Both the position numbers and the translations under genes were made by a program. From Rhodovibrionaceae bacterium (GTDB lineage: Bacteria; Pseudomonadota; Alphaproteobacteria; Kiloniellales; DSM-21159), in the NCBI GenBank assembly GCA_028279885.1, contig JANQMX010000069.1:1-64000 (forward strand): a DNA stretch of 64,000 bases, given 5' to 3'. The notes beneath the pieces are model-generated. The model had not been told where the DNA came from. It searched no databases and saw nothing but the letters and a program-made list of their open reading frames with translations. Shown here one piece after another: positions 18,331 through 30,054 of this stretch; positions within the stretch are counted from its first letter, which is position 1, and every line of letters starts with the position of its first letter.

Positions 18331-18473
18331 GTCACCCCGGACGCGTCAGCGATCCGGGGTCCAGCCACAAGCGCAGACCGTGCCTACCGCTGGATCCTCG
18401 GGCCTTCGCCGCGCCGTAGGGCTTCGGCCCCGCAGGCGGGTCGCCCCGCTGCGCGGCGCGCCCAAGGATGACG
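18331..18473. repeat. dispersed palindromic intergenic repeat, copy 1
   Basis: Begins GTCACCCCGG and ends CAAGGATGAC. The ends are nearly inverted copies of each other, so the transcript would fold into a long hairpin. This is one of several related units in the window; three fill the whole space between the Nudix gene and ftsY, where no gene is seen. Confidence 0.7.
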
Positions 18474-18511
18474 TCGTAGAGAAACCCGCAGGCGGCACCA
18501 CACAACATGTC

Positions 18512-18654
18512 GTCACCCCGGCCCTTAGGCGAGCCCGGGACTGCTTGCAGTCCCGGCGTGCGAGACTTGGCAGCCGGGGTCCAGAAACAAGCTCGGACCT
18601 TGCCTACCGATAGATGGCTCCCGGCTCGCGGGCTTCGCCCTTGGCCGGGATGAC
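18512..18654. repeat. dispersed palindromic intergenic repeat, copy 2
   Basis: Same termini (GTCACCCCGG ... CCGGGATGAC). Its interior GCCCGGGACTGCTTGCAGTC is nearly identical to the copy at 48481, which shows recent spread of one subtype. A partial third unit (ends GCCCAAGGATGAC) lies at about 18662-18717. Confidence 0.75.
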
Positions 18655-18755
18655 GGTTCGTGGAAACGCCTCAGACGTCTCAGGCCTCGCCGCTTCGCGG
18701 CTTGCCCAAGGATGACATTCCGAAAGGGGCCGCGGACGTCACCGCACCACAGGCC

Positions 18756-18932
18756 GTCACCCCGGCCTTGAGCCGGGGTCCATTCAGCGGCCCACGCGGA
18801 CTGTGGTCGTCGAGCACGGTCGTGGCGGCTACCCGGCTTTTCGTTCCATTGGCTGCGCGTGGTCGGACCATGCCTTCGGCAACTCGCTACGCGAGCCCGG
18901 ACACGCGGGCTTCGCCCTTGGCCGGGATGACA
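18756..18932. repeat. dispersed palindromic intergenic repeat, copy 3
   Basis: GTCACCCCGGCC at the left, GGCCGGGATGACA at the right, with an internal segment unlike the other copies. It ends just before the ftsY stop codon. Confidence 0.75.
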
Positions 18933-18947
18933 GTCGGTGGAGAGGTT

Positions 18948-19865
18948 CTAAACGTCTAGTAAGCTGTCAGCGAAGTCCTGGGCGTTGAAGGGGCGCAGGT
19001 CCTCGACGCCCTCGCCGATGCCGATGGCATAGACCGGTAGGCCGAACTTCTCGGCGAGCGCCACCAGCACGCCGCCGCGGGCCGAGCCGTCGAGCTTGGT
19101 CAGCACCAGGCCGGTGACGTCGACCATCTCCTTGAAGGTGGCCACCTGCTGGATGGCGTTCTGCCCGGTGGTGGCGTCGAGCACCAGCAGCACCTCGTGC
19201 GGGGCGCTGGGGTCGATCTTCTTGATGACGCGGGAGATCTTCTGCAGCTCCGCCATCAAGCCTTCCTTGTTGTGCAGACGGCCGGCGGTGTCGATCAGCA
19301 GCAGCTCCCGCTTCTCCTCCTGCGCCTGCTTCAGCGCATCGAAGGCGAGACCGGCGGCATCGGCGCCGCTGTCTCGGGCGATGACCGGCGCGTCGACCCG
19401 CTCGCCCCAGATCTGCAGCTGCTCGATGGCTGCGGCGCGGAAAGTGTCGCCGGCGGCCAGCATGACCGTGCCGCCCGCATCCGTGTAGGCCTTGGCCAGC
19501 TTGCCGATGGTGGTGGTCTTGCCGCTGCCGTTGACGCCGACCACAAGAATCACGTGCGGGGTGTGGCTGTCGTCGACGTCCAGCGGCTCGGCCACCGGCT
19601 CCAGGATCTTGGCGATCTCCCCGGACAAGGCGCGGCGCACATCCTCGGCGCTCACATCCCGGTCGAAGCTGGTCTTGGCCAGGCTGGCGGAGAGCTTGCC
19701 GGCGGTGCTGACGCCGAGATCGGCCGAAATCAGCAGCTCCTCCAGCTCTTCCAGGGCTTCGTCGTCGAGCCGCCGGCCGGTGAAGATGCCGGCGATGCCG
19801 CCCGTCAGCTTGTCGGACGAGCGGGCGAGGCCGGACCTGAGACGCTTCAGCCAGGAGTCGCTCAC
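18948..19865 (-). CDS. ftsY: signal recognition particle receptor FtsY
   Basis: GTPase that docks the SRP-ribosome complex at the inner membrane for co-translational insertion of membrane proteins. The 305-residue NG domain has G1 [18 protein letters not shown]3 DTAGR and G4 [10 protein letters not shown], and ends [16 protein letters not shown]. The long acidic A domain of the E. coli protein is absent, as is common in alphaproteobacteria; a short amphipathic start ([16 protein letters not shown]) may bind membrane. Start GTG 19865 overlaps the mtaB stop by four bases (GTGA); the upstream ORF extension overlaps mtaB and is rejected. The two genes are translationally coupled. Confidence 0.96.
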   Translation of the reverse strand: MSDSWLKRLRSGLARSSDKLTGGIAGIFTGRRLDDEALEELEELLISADLGVSTAGKLSASLAKTSFDRDVSAEDVRRALSGEIAKILEPVAEPLDVDDSHTPHVILVVGVNGSGKTTTIGKLAKAYTDAGGTVMLAAGDTFRAAAIEQLQIWGERVDAPVIARDSGADAAGLAFDALKQAQEEKRELLLIDTAGRLHNKEGLMAELQKISRVIKKIDPSAPHEVLLVLDATTGQNAIQQVATFKEMVDVTGLVLTKLDGSARGGVLVALAEKFGLPVYAIGIGEGVEDLRPFNAQDFADSLLDV

Positions 19866-21154
19866 AGGGCCTCGGCGATAAGCTGGGTGTTCTCCCGCCC
19901 CGTGATCCGGGCAGCCACGAGGTCGCCAACGCTGGCTGTGCTCTCTTGCAAGCGGACCTCGGCGAAATGGCGGCTGTGGCCGAAGCCGGGCTTCTCGACC
20001 AGCACCTCGGTTTCCCTTCCGCACTGGCGGTCGAGGAAGCGTTGCTGCGCCGCGTCGCCGGCCTCGCGCAGGCGCTGCGCCCGTTGCTTCCGTTCGGCCT
20101 TAGGCACCGGCGGCATGCGGGTCGCCGGCGTGCCGGCCCGCTCCGAATAGGGGAAGACGTGCAGGTAAGTCAGGTCGCAGTCCTCGACCAGGGCCAGGCT
20201 GTTCGCGAACATGCCCTCATCCTCGGTCGGGAAGCCGGCGATCAGGTCGGCGCCGAAAACCACGTCCGGGCGGGCCTGGCGCGCGCGCTCGCAGGTGGCG
20301 ATGGCGTCCGCGCGCAGATGGCGGCGCTTCATGCGCTTCAGGATCATGTCGTCGCCGGCCTGCAGCGAAAGGTGCAGGTGCGGCATCAGCCGCGGCTCCT
20401 CGGCCAGCAGGCGGAAGAGGTCCTCGTCGATCTCGACCGGGTCGAGGGAGGAGAGGCGCAAGCGCGGCAGCTCCGGCACCAGGGCGAGCAGACGCCGCGC
20501 CAGCTGGCCGAGTCGCGGCTGGCCGGGCAGGTCGCTGCCGTAGGAGGTGATGTCGACGCCGCTCAGCACCACCTCGCGGGTGCCCTGGCTGACCAGGTGG
20601 CGGACCTGGCGCACCACCTCGCCGATGGGGACGGAGCGGGAGTTGCCGCGGCCGAAGGGAATGATGCAGAAGGTGCAGCGGTGGTCGCAGCCCTGCTGGA
20701 CCTGCAGGAAGGCGCGGACGCGGCCTTCGAAGCCGTCGATCAGGTGACCGGCCGTTTCCCGTACGCTCATGATGTCGTTGACAGCCACCGCCGGGTGGGC
20801 ACCCGGTGCGAAGGCGGCCGGGGTCAGCTTCTCCTCGTTGCCGACCACCCGGTCGACCTCGGGCATGGCGGCATAGCGCTGTGGGTCGATCTGCGCGGCA
20901 CAGCCGGTGACGATGATCTCGGCCTCCGGCCGCGCGCGCCGGGCCTTGCGGATGGCTTGGCGCAGCTGCCGCTCGGCCTCCGCCGTGACGGCGCAGGAAT
21001 TGAGGATGACGGCGTCCTGCAGGCCTTGGGCCTGGGCATGGCCGCGCATCACCTCCGACTCATAGGCATTGAGCCGGCAGCCGAAGGTGACGATCTCCAC
21101 CGCCTGCCCCTCGGACCTCTGATCGTCCGGATTATGTCGCGCCGTTGCCCTCAT
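19862..21154 (-). CDS. mtaB: tRNA (t6A37) methylthiotransferase MtaB
   Basis: Radical-SAM enzyme that adds a methylthio group to N6-threonylcarbamoyladenosine-37 in tRNA. Domains in order: UPF0004/MTTase N-terminal with VEIVTFGCRLNAYESEV, giving cluster cysteines; radical SAM domain with CDHRCTFC; and a C-terminal TRAM RNA-binding domain. The short CxLN motif spacing and the VEIVTFGCRLN start distinguish MtaB from MiaB and RimO. Start chosen at ATG 21154 (MRATARHNPDD); an ORF extension to 21226 adds a non-family leader. It is followed directly by ftsY with overlap, a gene order frequent in alphaproteobacteria. Confidence 0.93.
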   Translation of the reverse strand: MRATARHNPDDQRSEGQAVEIVTFGCRLNAYESEVMRGHAQAQGLQDAVILNSCAVTAEAERQLRQAIRKARRARPEAEIIVTGCAAQIDPQRYAAMPEVDRVVGNEEKLTPAAFAPGAHPAVAVNDIMSVRETAGHLIDGFEGRVRAFLQVQQGCDHRCTFCIIPFGRGNSRSVPIGEVVRQVRHLVSQGTREVVLSGVDITSYGSDLPGQPRLGQLARRLLALVPELPRLRLSSLDPVEIDEDLFRLLAEEPRLMPHLHLSLQAGDDMILKRMKRRHLRADAIATCERARQARPDVVFGADLIAGFPTEDEGMFANSLALVEDCDLTYLHVFPYSERAGTPATRMPPVPKAERKQRAQRLREAGDAAQQRFLDRQCGRETEVLVEKPGFGHSRHFAEVRLQESTASVGDLVAARITGRENTQLIAEAL

Positions 21155-21316
21155 GGGGCGCGTTATATGGGCGCTGATAGGCCGAAGTCCAGCGAGGGAA
21201 GACGGCACAACCTTTGCCGCTGTCACAGCCAGGTCACGGCGAGTCGCGGATCTGCCATATTCAATCCCCTAATGGACGCTCGGTTATTGGGTGGTTTGAA
21301 CAGAGGAGCCTGCTTT

Positions 21317-21568
21317 ATGACGAGCCTTTCGATTCCCGTACGCGCACTGAAACTGCCGTTCGCCGCCGTGGTCATCCTTGGCCTCGCCGGCTGCTCAGGC
21401 TTGAGCGACACCGAGCAGCGCGTGCTGTCCGGCGGCGCGATCGGCGCGACGGTGGGAACCGTGGGCACGGCCCTGACCGGTGGCTGCGTTGCCTGTGGTG
21501 CGGCCATCGGCGGCGCGGTGGGTGCCGCGACCGGCTTCGTCGTCGACCGCCTGGAGAACGATCGTTAA
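21317..21568 (+). CDS. glycine-zipper lipoprotein (83 aa)
   Basis: Small exported lipoprotein. The N-terminal signal ends in the lipobox LGLAGC, so the mature protein starts at Cys26 and should be lipidated. The rest is an alternation of Gly and Ala (GGAIGATVGTVGTALTGG, GAAIGGAVGAATGFVVD), a glycine-zipper pattern of membrane-associated helices as in osmotically induced or entericidin-like lipoproteins. A second pair of cysteines (CVAC) sits in the middle. AGAGGAG precedes the ATG. It lies alone after the divergent mtaB. In the ORF track it is hidden at the end of a long antisense reading frame. Its function is not known. Confidence 0.8.
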   Translation: MTSLSIPVRALKLPFAAVVILGLAGCSGLSDTEQRVLSGGAIGATVGTVGTALTGGCVACGAAIGGAVGAATGFVVDRLENDR

Positions 21569-21700
21569 AGCCCCCGAGACGGGCCCAACGGCTCACGTCT
21601 GTGTCATCACGGCATCGTTCCGCGGCGTGGGCCCTGGTCCAACGGCCTCATCGCTATAGTTCCCGTTGCAGACGAAGCTTCAATCACACGGAGTCTTTCG

Positions 21701-21850
21701 ATGAGCGCCAAACTTGCGGCGGTTCTCTTCTCCGCGCTGCTGGCCCTGTCGGCCTGCGCCAGCACCGGCGGCCAGAACAGCGACGCGGATCCCAACGCCG
21801 AAAGCAAGCCCTTCGACCACGAGTTGGACGTGCGCGGCGGGGGCGGTTGA
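21701..21850 (+). CDS. small lipoprotein (49 aa)
   Basis: Too short for most ORF callers: reads MSAKLAAVLFSALLALSAC, a signal peptide ending in a lipobox (ALSAC), then a polar tail with ENAES-like and DHELDV segments, ending RGGGG. CGGAG lies 9 nt upstream of the ATG. No family is recognised; it is probably anchored in the outer or inner membrane by lipid. It is 38 nt before uvrB on the same strand and might share its transcript, but no functional link is implied. Confidence 0.65.
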   Translation: MSAKLAAVLFSALLALSACASTGGQNSDADPNAESKPFDHELDVRGGGG

Positions 21851-21888
21851 CCCTGGCTTAATCCCGGTAGGCCGATTAGGTTATCGGC

Positions 21889-24150
<2,262 letters not shown>

Positions 24151-24210
24151 TCCAAACGCTCTAAGAGACGGATAGGGCGAGAGGCGGCAGTGGCCGGAGC
24201 GGCAGGGGTC

Positions 24211-25623
24211 TTACGCCCCAGGCGCGTGCCTATCCGCAAGCGCTTTCCTGTGAGGGGCGGGCTTCGCTTTTCCAAGGATCGTATGCGGTCGCCACAGGGC
24301 GAAGGTCCATGCTGCGACAATGGCGAGCGTAAGGCCGATCCAGCCTATAATCACGGCTCTGACGCCGGGTGCCAGTGTTGGAAGGTGCCTCTCGCCGTCG
24401 ATGAGGGGGCCCATGAACTCGCGCGCACCATGCAGGCCGAAAGGCACGGACGCGGCGAGCACAGCTATCGATACGGTACAGGCAGCCATCGTGCCCGGCC
24501 ACCGCGTTCGTGAGCGCCCGCTCGCTTCGCGGGCCAAGCGATGCGCATGCAGCCAGGTACCGGTGAGAATGAGAGCGCTCAGGATTATGCCGAAAACGAA
24601 CCAGATGAGCTTGCTGGAAAGTCCGCCGAAATCGCCGAAATGCAACGGATCGGCCGTGTCCGACCAGCGCCAATAGAGCGGCAAGTCGGACGCTCGCTGA
24701 TCATAAAGCACCTCGCCGTTGCGCACATCCAGATGGAGCTGATTGGCGCGGTCCCGGACGAGCAGGTGGCCGGCCTGGCCGTCCAGGTAGAGGCTGTCTC
24801 CGCGCGGCCTGACAGTGCGGATTTCAAGGTCCGGCCGCGCGTCCTGCGCCTTGGCAATGAGGGTATCCAGCGGCATTGCAGGTAAGCCGGTATCCGAACG
24901 GGGCTGCGGAAGCGGGCGGACGGCGGCCTCTGTCGTACCGGCGAATGCGATGATTCCGTCGAAGTAATCGTAACGTATCCGTTCGATGCCGTACCAGATG
25001 CCCGTCACCACCATCACGACAACGAACCAGAGGCTCCAGAGCCCGGCGATTTTGTGGAGCTCGCTCCAGAACACCCGGCCGCTGCCCCACTTGAAGCGGA
25101 AGAAGCGCTGCCACCAGCGCCGATAGAACACCAGTGCCGCAATCATGGAGACGGCCATGGTCACCGCGAAGGCGGCCACGAGCAGCGTCCCCCAACTCGT
25201 CGGAAAGAACAGAGACCTGTGATAGTTGCGGAAGAACCGCGCAATGTTCAACTGGCTCCAGGCGCCCTGAACCTGGCCGCTGTAAGGGTCGACATAGACC
25301 CGAACGCCGCGTTGGTGAGGCAGGTTGACCAGAACCTCCGCCGACGAGCGCGTATACAAGGGAGCGCGCAGCGAAACGACTCTCGCATCGGGCAGGGCGG
25401 CCGTTACCGAAGCCAGTATCTCGCCCCAGCTCACCTGTTCGGCCGTCGGGGTGGAGCGCGCTTCCGGCGTGACCAGCCAGTCAAGCTCGTGGGAGAGGGT
25501 TGCGAAGGTGCCGCTCCAACAGACGACAAACAGCAGCAGGCCCGTGATTACGCCCGTGAAACTGTGGACACGAAACCACCTTCTGGTCGTCGTTGCCCCA
25601 CGGCTGCCTTTCGACGGTGCCAT
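24211..25623 (-). CDS. PepSY-domain membrane protein (iron-locus type)
   Basis: Inner-membrane protein of the PepSY-associated TM family, often found beside siderophore receptors and proposed to help reduce or release siderophore iron. The 470 residues begin with a cytoplasmic stretch and helix (FTGVITGLLLFVVCWSGTFATL), followed by a periplasmic PepSY region, then helices LVAAFAVTMAVSMIAALVFY, LWFVVVMVVTGIWYGI, LIWFVFGIILSALILTGTWL, and two more near the C-terminus. It lies 12 nt downstream of the TonB-dependent receptor, so the two are almost certainly co-transcribed. It may therefore be expressed through the ECF sigma factor upstream. Confidence 0.86.
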   Translation of the reverse strand: MAPSKGSRGATTTRRWFRVHSFTGVITGLLLFVVCWSGTFATLSHELDWLVTPEARSTPTAEQVSWGEILASVTAALPDARVVSLRAPLYTRSSAEVLVNLPHQRGVRVYVDPYSGQVQGAWSQLNIARFFRNYHRSLFFPTSWGTLLVAAFAVTMAVSMIAALVFYRRWWQRFFRFKWGSGRVFWSELHKIAGLWSLWFVVVMVVTGIWYGIERIRYDYFDGIIAFAGTTEAAVRPLPQPRSDTGLPAMPLDTLIAKAQDARPDLEIRTVRPRGDSLYLDGQAGHLLVRDRANQLHLDVRNGEVLYDQRASDLPLYWRWSDTADPLHFGDFGGLSSKLIWFVFGIILSALILTGTWLHAHRLAREASGRSRTRWPGTMAACTVSIAVLAASVPFGLHGAREFMGPLIDGERHLPTLAPGVRAVIIGWIGLTLAIVAAWTFALWRPHTILGKAKPAPHRKALADRHAPGA

Positions 25624-25635
25624 CGAAACCGTGGC

Positions 25636-28110
25636 TTAAAACCTGAGGGACAGGGTTCCGAGGACCGTCAACGGCGCACCGGGGTAAATCTCGTTCCGGC
25701 TGCGCGAGGCCTCGATGTAGTCGACGTCGAAGAGGTTCTGAATATTGAGCGAGGCTTCGATATGCTCGTTGTAGCTGTAGAACACGGTGGCGTCCGTACG
25801 GACATAGCCGTCGACCTTGAAGGTGTTGGCCAGATCGCCATCGCGCTGGCCGACGGCGAAGAGGCCTGCACCGAAGCCAAGCCCCTTGAAATCACCCTGC
25901 TGGATTTCGAAGGTCGACCAGATACTGCCGCTGAAATCCGGAACGTCGTTGATCCGGTTGCCCGGCTCGAACCGGTTGTCCTCCGTGATCTCCGCGTCGA
26001 TGTAGGCGCCGGACGCAATCACCCGCCAGCCGGGCAGAATCTCGCCGGCGATATCGAGTTCGACACCGCGGCTGCGCTGCTCTCCGGTCTGTACCGAGAA
26101 ACCCGGGTTGTCCGGGTCGGCGGTCAACACGTCCTGGCGCGTCAGCTCGAAGGCGGCCAGCGTTGCCGAAAGCCGGTTGTCCATGAACTCGGCTTTGATG
26201 CCCGCTTCGATCTGTTTGCCGGTCTCGGGCTTGAAGGGGCTGCCGTCGAAGGTCGTGCCCACCACCGGTTCGAAGGACTCGCCATAGCCTGCGAAAAGCG
26301 AAACGCTTTGGATCGGCTTGTAGACGAGACCGACCCTCGGGGTGAAATCCTGCTCGGACGGATTGGTTTCCGAACCGCTGAGCTCGCTGCGAAAATCCGC
26401 ATAGTCGAAGCGCCCGCCAACCAGGAGCTGCCAGTGTTCGCCGATGGAGATTTGGTCCTGCACATAGAAACCGGCGACATGAATGCGATAGTCGTTGATG
26501 ATCGCCGGGCCTAGCGGGCCCGGTTGCGCGCCGTAGATCGGATCGAAAATGTCGATTGGCGCCAGGGGGCCCGTAGCGAACTTGACCCTGCGCTCGGCGC
26601 GGGTGGCCTCGGCGCCTATCAGCAGTTTATGATCCAAAAAGCCGGTTGCGAACTCGCCGATGACATCGTTTTGAAACCTGAAGTCGCGAAAATCGTCTCT
26701 CTGACGGAGCGCCCTGCGGTTCAGAGTTCTGTTGTCGGCCTGAACGCCGCGCGGGTCGGCGCTGAAACGAAGGGAGTCGCCGGCAACGAACCGGAAGGAG
26801 CTGCGCAGCTGCCAAGAGCTGTTGAAATCATGTTCGAGGAGGTAGCGCGCTCGCACCTGCTCCGCCTCGACTTGGGAGAAGCGCTCACCGAGATATCTGC
26901 TGTCGGGAATGTCCGCGACACCGTCACCGACGGCGACGAGCCCCCTGTCGAACTGGTTCTCCTGTTCCGCGTACTGCGCGTTCAGCGTCAGCCGCGTGTC
27001 CGGCGAGATGTCCCAGGCACCGACCGCCGCGGCGAATATACGCTCGGAGTCGATGAAGAAGTCACGGAAGCTGTCATTTCGCTGATAGGCGCCGTTGAAG
27101 CGGACTCGCAGCGATCTGTCCTCGTTGAGCGGCGTGGAGACGTCCACCGTCGGGCGCAGGAATTCGAAACTGCCGACCGTCATCTCGGCTGCATAGTACG
27201 GCTCGTCCAAGGGCTGCTTTGTCACGAGGTTCACGAGGCCTCCGACCTCGCTTGGTCCGAAGAGAACCGAGGCCGGTCCTTTCAGGACCTCCACGCGCTC
27301 CACGTTCGCAAGGTCGAGAAAGATCTGATCGCCGAAGAACGGGTTGGAGGGTATGCCGTCGGTGGCAAAGGCGGTCTGCTCGAAACCGCGGATTCTCAGA
27401 GCCTCCTGGCGGTTGCCGAAGGTGCCGCTCGACTGGACGTTGCTTATGTTCCGGGCGACGTCGGACAGGCTGTTCGCCTTCTGGTCCTCGATGACCTCGC
27501 GCGGCACCACTTGGATCGACTGAGGGATATCGAGGATCAGCGTGTCCGTCTTCGTTGCGGTGGCAGAGCGTGACGCCTTGTAACCGTCGACCGGCCCGTA
27601 GGCGGACTCCGCGGCGCCTTCGACGGTGATCGGCCCAAGTCGCAGTGCCGCATCGTCGTCCTGCTCTGCCAACGCCCGTATGACGATCGTTGCGTCCCCT
27701 GCGCGGCTATAGGTCAGCCCCGTTCCGGCCAGGAGGCGCTGCAGCGCTTGATCCGCCGTCATCCTGCCGCGTACGCCCGCGGTCGACAGGGTCCTGACGA
27801 GCGCGCCGTCGACGCTCACCTGGAGCCCTGATTGCCGTCCGAACAGCGTGAGAGCGCTGGTCAGCGGCTGTGCCGGAATGTCGAATTCCGATTGAGGCAT
27901 CGACGTCTGAGCAAGCCGAGAGGCTCCCGCATCCGGGCCGGACCGGTCGAGCGCGGCGTCATGTTCAGGTTGCCGCAACGGCTCCCGCCAATCCTGCGCG
28001 CCGGCCTGGCCTCCGAACCCCAATGCCGCCAGCACTGTTACGCCCAAGGCAACGATGAGAGTCGCCCGTTCTCCACCGGCGGATACTTCCGCCTTCGCCC
28101 ACGTCTTCAC
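25636..28110 (-). CDS. TonB-dependent siderophore receptor with STN signalling domain
   Basis: Outer-membrane ferric-siderophore receptor and signal transducer of the FecA/FpvA type. N-terminal signal peptide (ALGVTVLAALGFGGQAGAQ), then an STN domain (FDIPAQPLTSALTLFGRQSG, about 75-150) that would contact the FecR protein. It is followed by a plug beginning near TLILDIPQSIQVVPREVI and a 22-strand barrel ending in the family C-terminus GTLSLRF. 824 residues fits a receptor with STN extension. The siderophore cannot be predicted. Upstream are fecR and an ECF sigma gene on the same strand, completing a cell-surface signalling cassette; a PepSY membrane protein follows. Confidence 0.93.
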   Translation of the reverse strand: MKTWAKAEVSAGGERATLIVALGVTVLAALGFGGQAGAQDWREPLRQPEHDAALDRSGPDAGASRLAQTSMPQSEFDIPAQPLTSALTLFGRQSGLQVSVDGALVRTLSTAGVRGRMTADQALQRLLAGTGLTYSRAGDATIVIRALAEQDDDAALRLGPITVEGAAESAYGPVDGYKASRSATATKTDTLILDIPQSIQVVPREVIEDQKANSLSDVARNISNVQSSGTFGNRQEALRIRGFEQTAFATDGIPSNPFFGDQIFLDLANVERVEVLKGPASVLFGPSEVGGLVNLVTKQPLDEPYYAAEMTVGSFEFLRPTVDVSTPLNEDRSLRVRFNGAYQRNDSFRDFFIDSERIFAAAVGAWDISPDTRLTLNAQYAEQENQFDRGLVAVGDGVADIPDSRYLGERFSQVEAEQVRARYLLEHDFNSSWQLRSSFRFVAGDSLRFSADPRGVQADNRTLNRRALRQRDDFRDFRFQNDVIGEFATGFLDHKLLIGAEATRAERRVKFATGPLAPIDIFDPIYGAQPGPLGPAIINDYRIHVAGFYVQDQISIGEHWQLLVGGRFDYADFRSELSGSETNPSEQDFTPRVGLVYKPIQSVSLFAGYGESFEPVVGTTFDGSPFKPETGKQIEAGIKAEFMDNRLSATLAAFELTRQDVLTADPDNPGFSVQTGEQRSRGVELDIAGEILPGWRVIASGAYIDAEITEDNRFEPGNRINDVPDFSGSIWSTFEIQQGDFKGLGFGAGLFAVGQRDGDLANTFKVDGYVRTDATVFYSYNEHIEASLNIQNLFDVDYIEASRSRNEIYPGAPLTVLGTLSLRF

Positions 28111-28288
28111 CGTTCAGCCTCCATCCGTCTGCTGCCAACCCGAGCGACGATCAAGAGGCGGTGCATCGCGGCCAGGGCGCGAATGCGTCGCATTATCGTT
28201 GCTTTACTACGGCGACGACGAAGGCCCTGGTTTTTCTAAGGAAAAATCGATGAAAGCACTTAAGGCATTGTTATTGAAAGAAGAATTT

Positions 28289-29326
28289 TTACTTGTCGGA
28301 AACGATCAGAATCCATGGGGTGATCTGCCGGACGCTCGCACCGTGCGCCTGCGCGATGGCGTTCAGCGCGCTGACCGGATCGGCCAGATTGTAGATGCCG
28401 GTCACCCGCCGCTTGGCCAGGACATCGTCCGGCAGGATGATCGTTCCGCCGTAATAGCGGCGGAGCTGGTCCACCACCGTTTCCATTGCCTGATCGTGAG
28501 CGATGAGCTGGCCCCTGCGCCAAGCCGCAATCTGGCTCGCTTGTCTGTTACCGCGGAGAGTGCGGCCGGTCCAGCTGACCGTCATGAGTTGTCCGGCTTC
28601 AAGCACTTCCGACAGGGATGGAAACGCGGCCTCGTAATCGACCCGAACCGTCCCGTGTTCGACCGCGACCGTCACGCCGCCTTCTTCTCGGACAACGTTG
28701 AATGCCGTGCCAAGAACGGCCGTATGGACATCCTGCGTCGCAACCTCGAAGGGCCGCCCGGGGTTCGGCGCCACCTCGAAAAAGGCTTCACCGGCAAGCA
28801 GCCTTATCCGGCGCTTGGAGGCGTCGTAAGCGACCGAGACGGCACTTTCGGGCGCCAAGGTCACCAGGCTGCCGTCCTCGAGGCGCAGCGTGCTGACCTC
28901 CGCTGTCCCGGTCCTGTGGTCGGCGCGTAGCTGCAACAGCACGTCCGGGGCGGTCACAAAAGCAAGACAGGCCATGGCGGCAAGGGCCGCGAATTTAAGG
29001 CCGCGCCGTCTCGTGCGTGCCGCCGCATTCGCGCACCCCGCCGCAGCCGTCCGACGCCGGGGCGCGGAGATCGGTTGCAGGCCTTCGTCCTCCTTTCGCG
29101 CGACATATGGCCCCCACTGCTCGCCATAAGCCGCCGCCGTGGCCCCTATGGCGTCGGCTGTGCGCTGCGTTGCCGCCCAAGCTGCCTCGTGGACGGGACT
29201 TTCCTTCAACCATTCTTCGAAGCGCCGCCGCAGGGTCGGATCGTTCGGCTCCTCCTGCAACAGGAGCAGCCAATCCGTCGCCTCTCTGGAAGCCTTTTCC
29301 TGCGTCGACTCGGGATTGTCAGCCAT
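28289..29326 (-). CDS. FecR-family anti-sigma regulator
   Basis: Inner-membrane transducer that relays receptor occupancy to the ECF sigma factor. N-terminal DUF4880 segment ATDWLLLLQEEPNDPTLRRR faces the cytoplasm; one helix (FAALAAMACLAFVTAPDVLL, about residue 110) spans the membrane; the periplasmic FecR domain follows with LEDGSLVTLAPESAVSV and VAVEHGTVRV, and a C-terminal STN-like region. I prefer the start MADNPESTQ at 29326; a longer form from 29407 adds 27 residues with no family match. Placed between the sigma gene and the receptor, as expected for a Fec-type operon. Confidence 0.88.
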   Translation of the reverse strand: MADNPESTQEKASREATDWLLLLQEEPNDPTLRRRFEEWLKESPVHEAAWAATQRTADAIGATAAAYGEQWGPYVARKEDEGLQPISAPRRRTAAAGCANAAARTRRRGLKFAALAAMACLAFVTAPDVLLQLRADHRTGTAEVSTLRLEDGSLVTLAPESAVSVAYDASKRRIRLLAGEAFFEVAPNPGRPFEVATQDVHTAVLGTAFNVVREEGGVTVAVEHGTVRVDYEAAFPSLSEVLEAGQLMTVSWTGRTLRGNRQASQIAAWRRGQLIAHDQAMETVVDQLRRYYGGTIILPDDVLAKRRVTGIYNLADPVSALNAIAQAHGASVRQITPWILIVSDK

Positions 29327-29459
29327 GCCGTCCCAGATTTCCGTGCCGGAGGCCGGGACCGGATGCCCGCCCGTTTTGGTGTTGCCGAAAGGAGGTCCTG
29401 CACTCATGAAACGAACGCGCCGGCATCTTTTTCAAAAACGCCACGCGCGCGATTGAGGA

Positions 29460-29972
29460 CTACAACCGACCTAGACGGCGCTTGCAATGCTGCACCCCCT
29501 CCGACACCAGGAGGTGGGCGAGAGGCACAGAGATATCCAGGAATGCCGCGATCTCTCTGAGCTTGCAGCCGCCTATCCGATGCATTTCAAGCGCAATGCG
29601 GGTGCGCTCCGGCAGTTCCGCGATTGCCTCCATGACCAACTCGAGATCGTCTTTATGGAGCGCAACCGTCTCCGGGCTCGGCGCCTCGTCAGCTGCGGAG
29701 GCGACGGCGACATCGCGACAGCCGCCGATCATGATGCGGCCCTCGCGTGCCATCCGCCGGCGGCCGTCCAGCGCGAGGTTGCGCACGATGCGATAGAGAT
29801 AGCCGAGAGGCTGTTCGAGCTGGCGATGGCGCGCCGCTTCGTCGAAGCGCAGCCAAGCCTCTTGGACGAGATCTTCCGCAAGCACACGGCTGCCGACGAT
29901 GCCGGCTGCATAGGCAATAAGGGCGCCTCTATGCGCCATGAAAATGCTAAGTGACGTCGTACCCTCGGGCAC
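29460..29972 (-). CDS. ECF sigma factor, FecI type
   Basis: RNA polymerase sigma factor for the downstream receptor operon. Sigma region 2 is seen at residues 10-75 (AEDLVQEAWLRFDEA, LGYLYRIVRNLALDGRRR) and region 4 at 115-165 (AIAELPERTRIALEMHRIGG, LREIAAFLDISVPLAHLLV). 170 residues is standard. It is the first gene of the cassette; the gene order sigma, FecR, receptor, PepSY is typical of iron-starvation loci. A Fur-like box lies about 83 nt upstream. Confidence 0.9.
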   Translation of the reverse strand: MPEGTTSLSIFMAHRGALIAYAAGIVGSRVLAEDLVQEAWLRFDEAARHRQLEQPLGYLYRIVRNLALDGRRRMAREGRIMIGGCRDVAVASAADEAPSPETVALHKDDLELVMEAIAELPERTRIALEMHRIGGCKLREIAAFLDISVPLAHLLVSEGVQHCKRRLGRL

Positions 29973-30054
29973 CCTCGCGCAATCCTCTCTGACCGGCGCC
30001 GGTGGGGTCGCGGGCTGTGGCGGCGTCGAGCATCACGCGAGCGGTCAAGTTGAG

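Noticed and set aside
19946-21568. 540-residue plus-strand ORF
   Set aside because: Mostly antisense to mtaB and ftsY; only its last 83 codons (from ATG 21317) form a real gene, the glycine-zipper lipoprotein.
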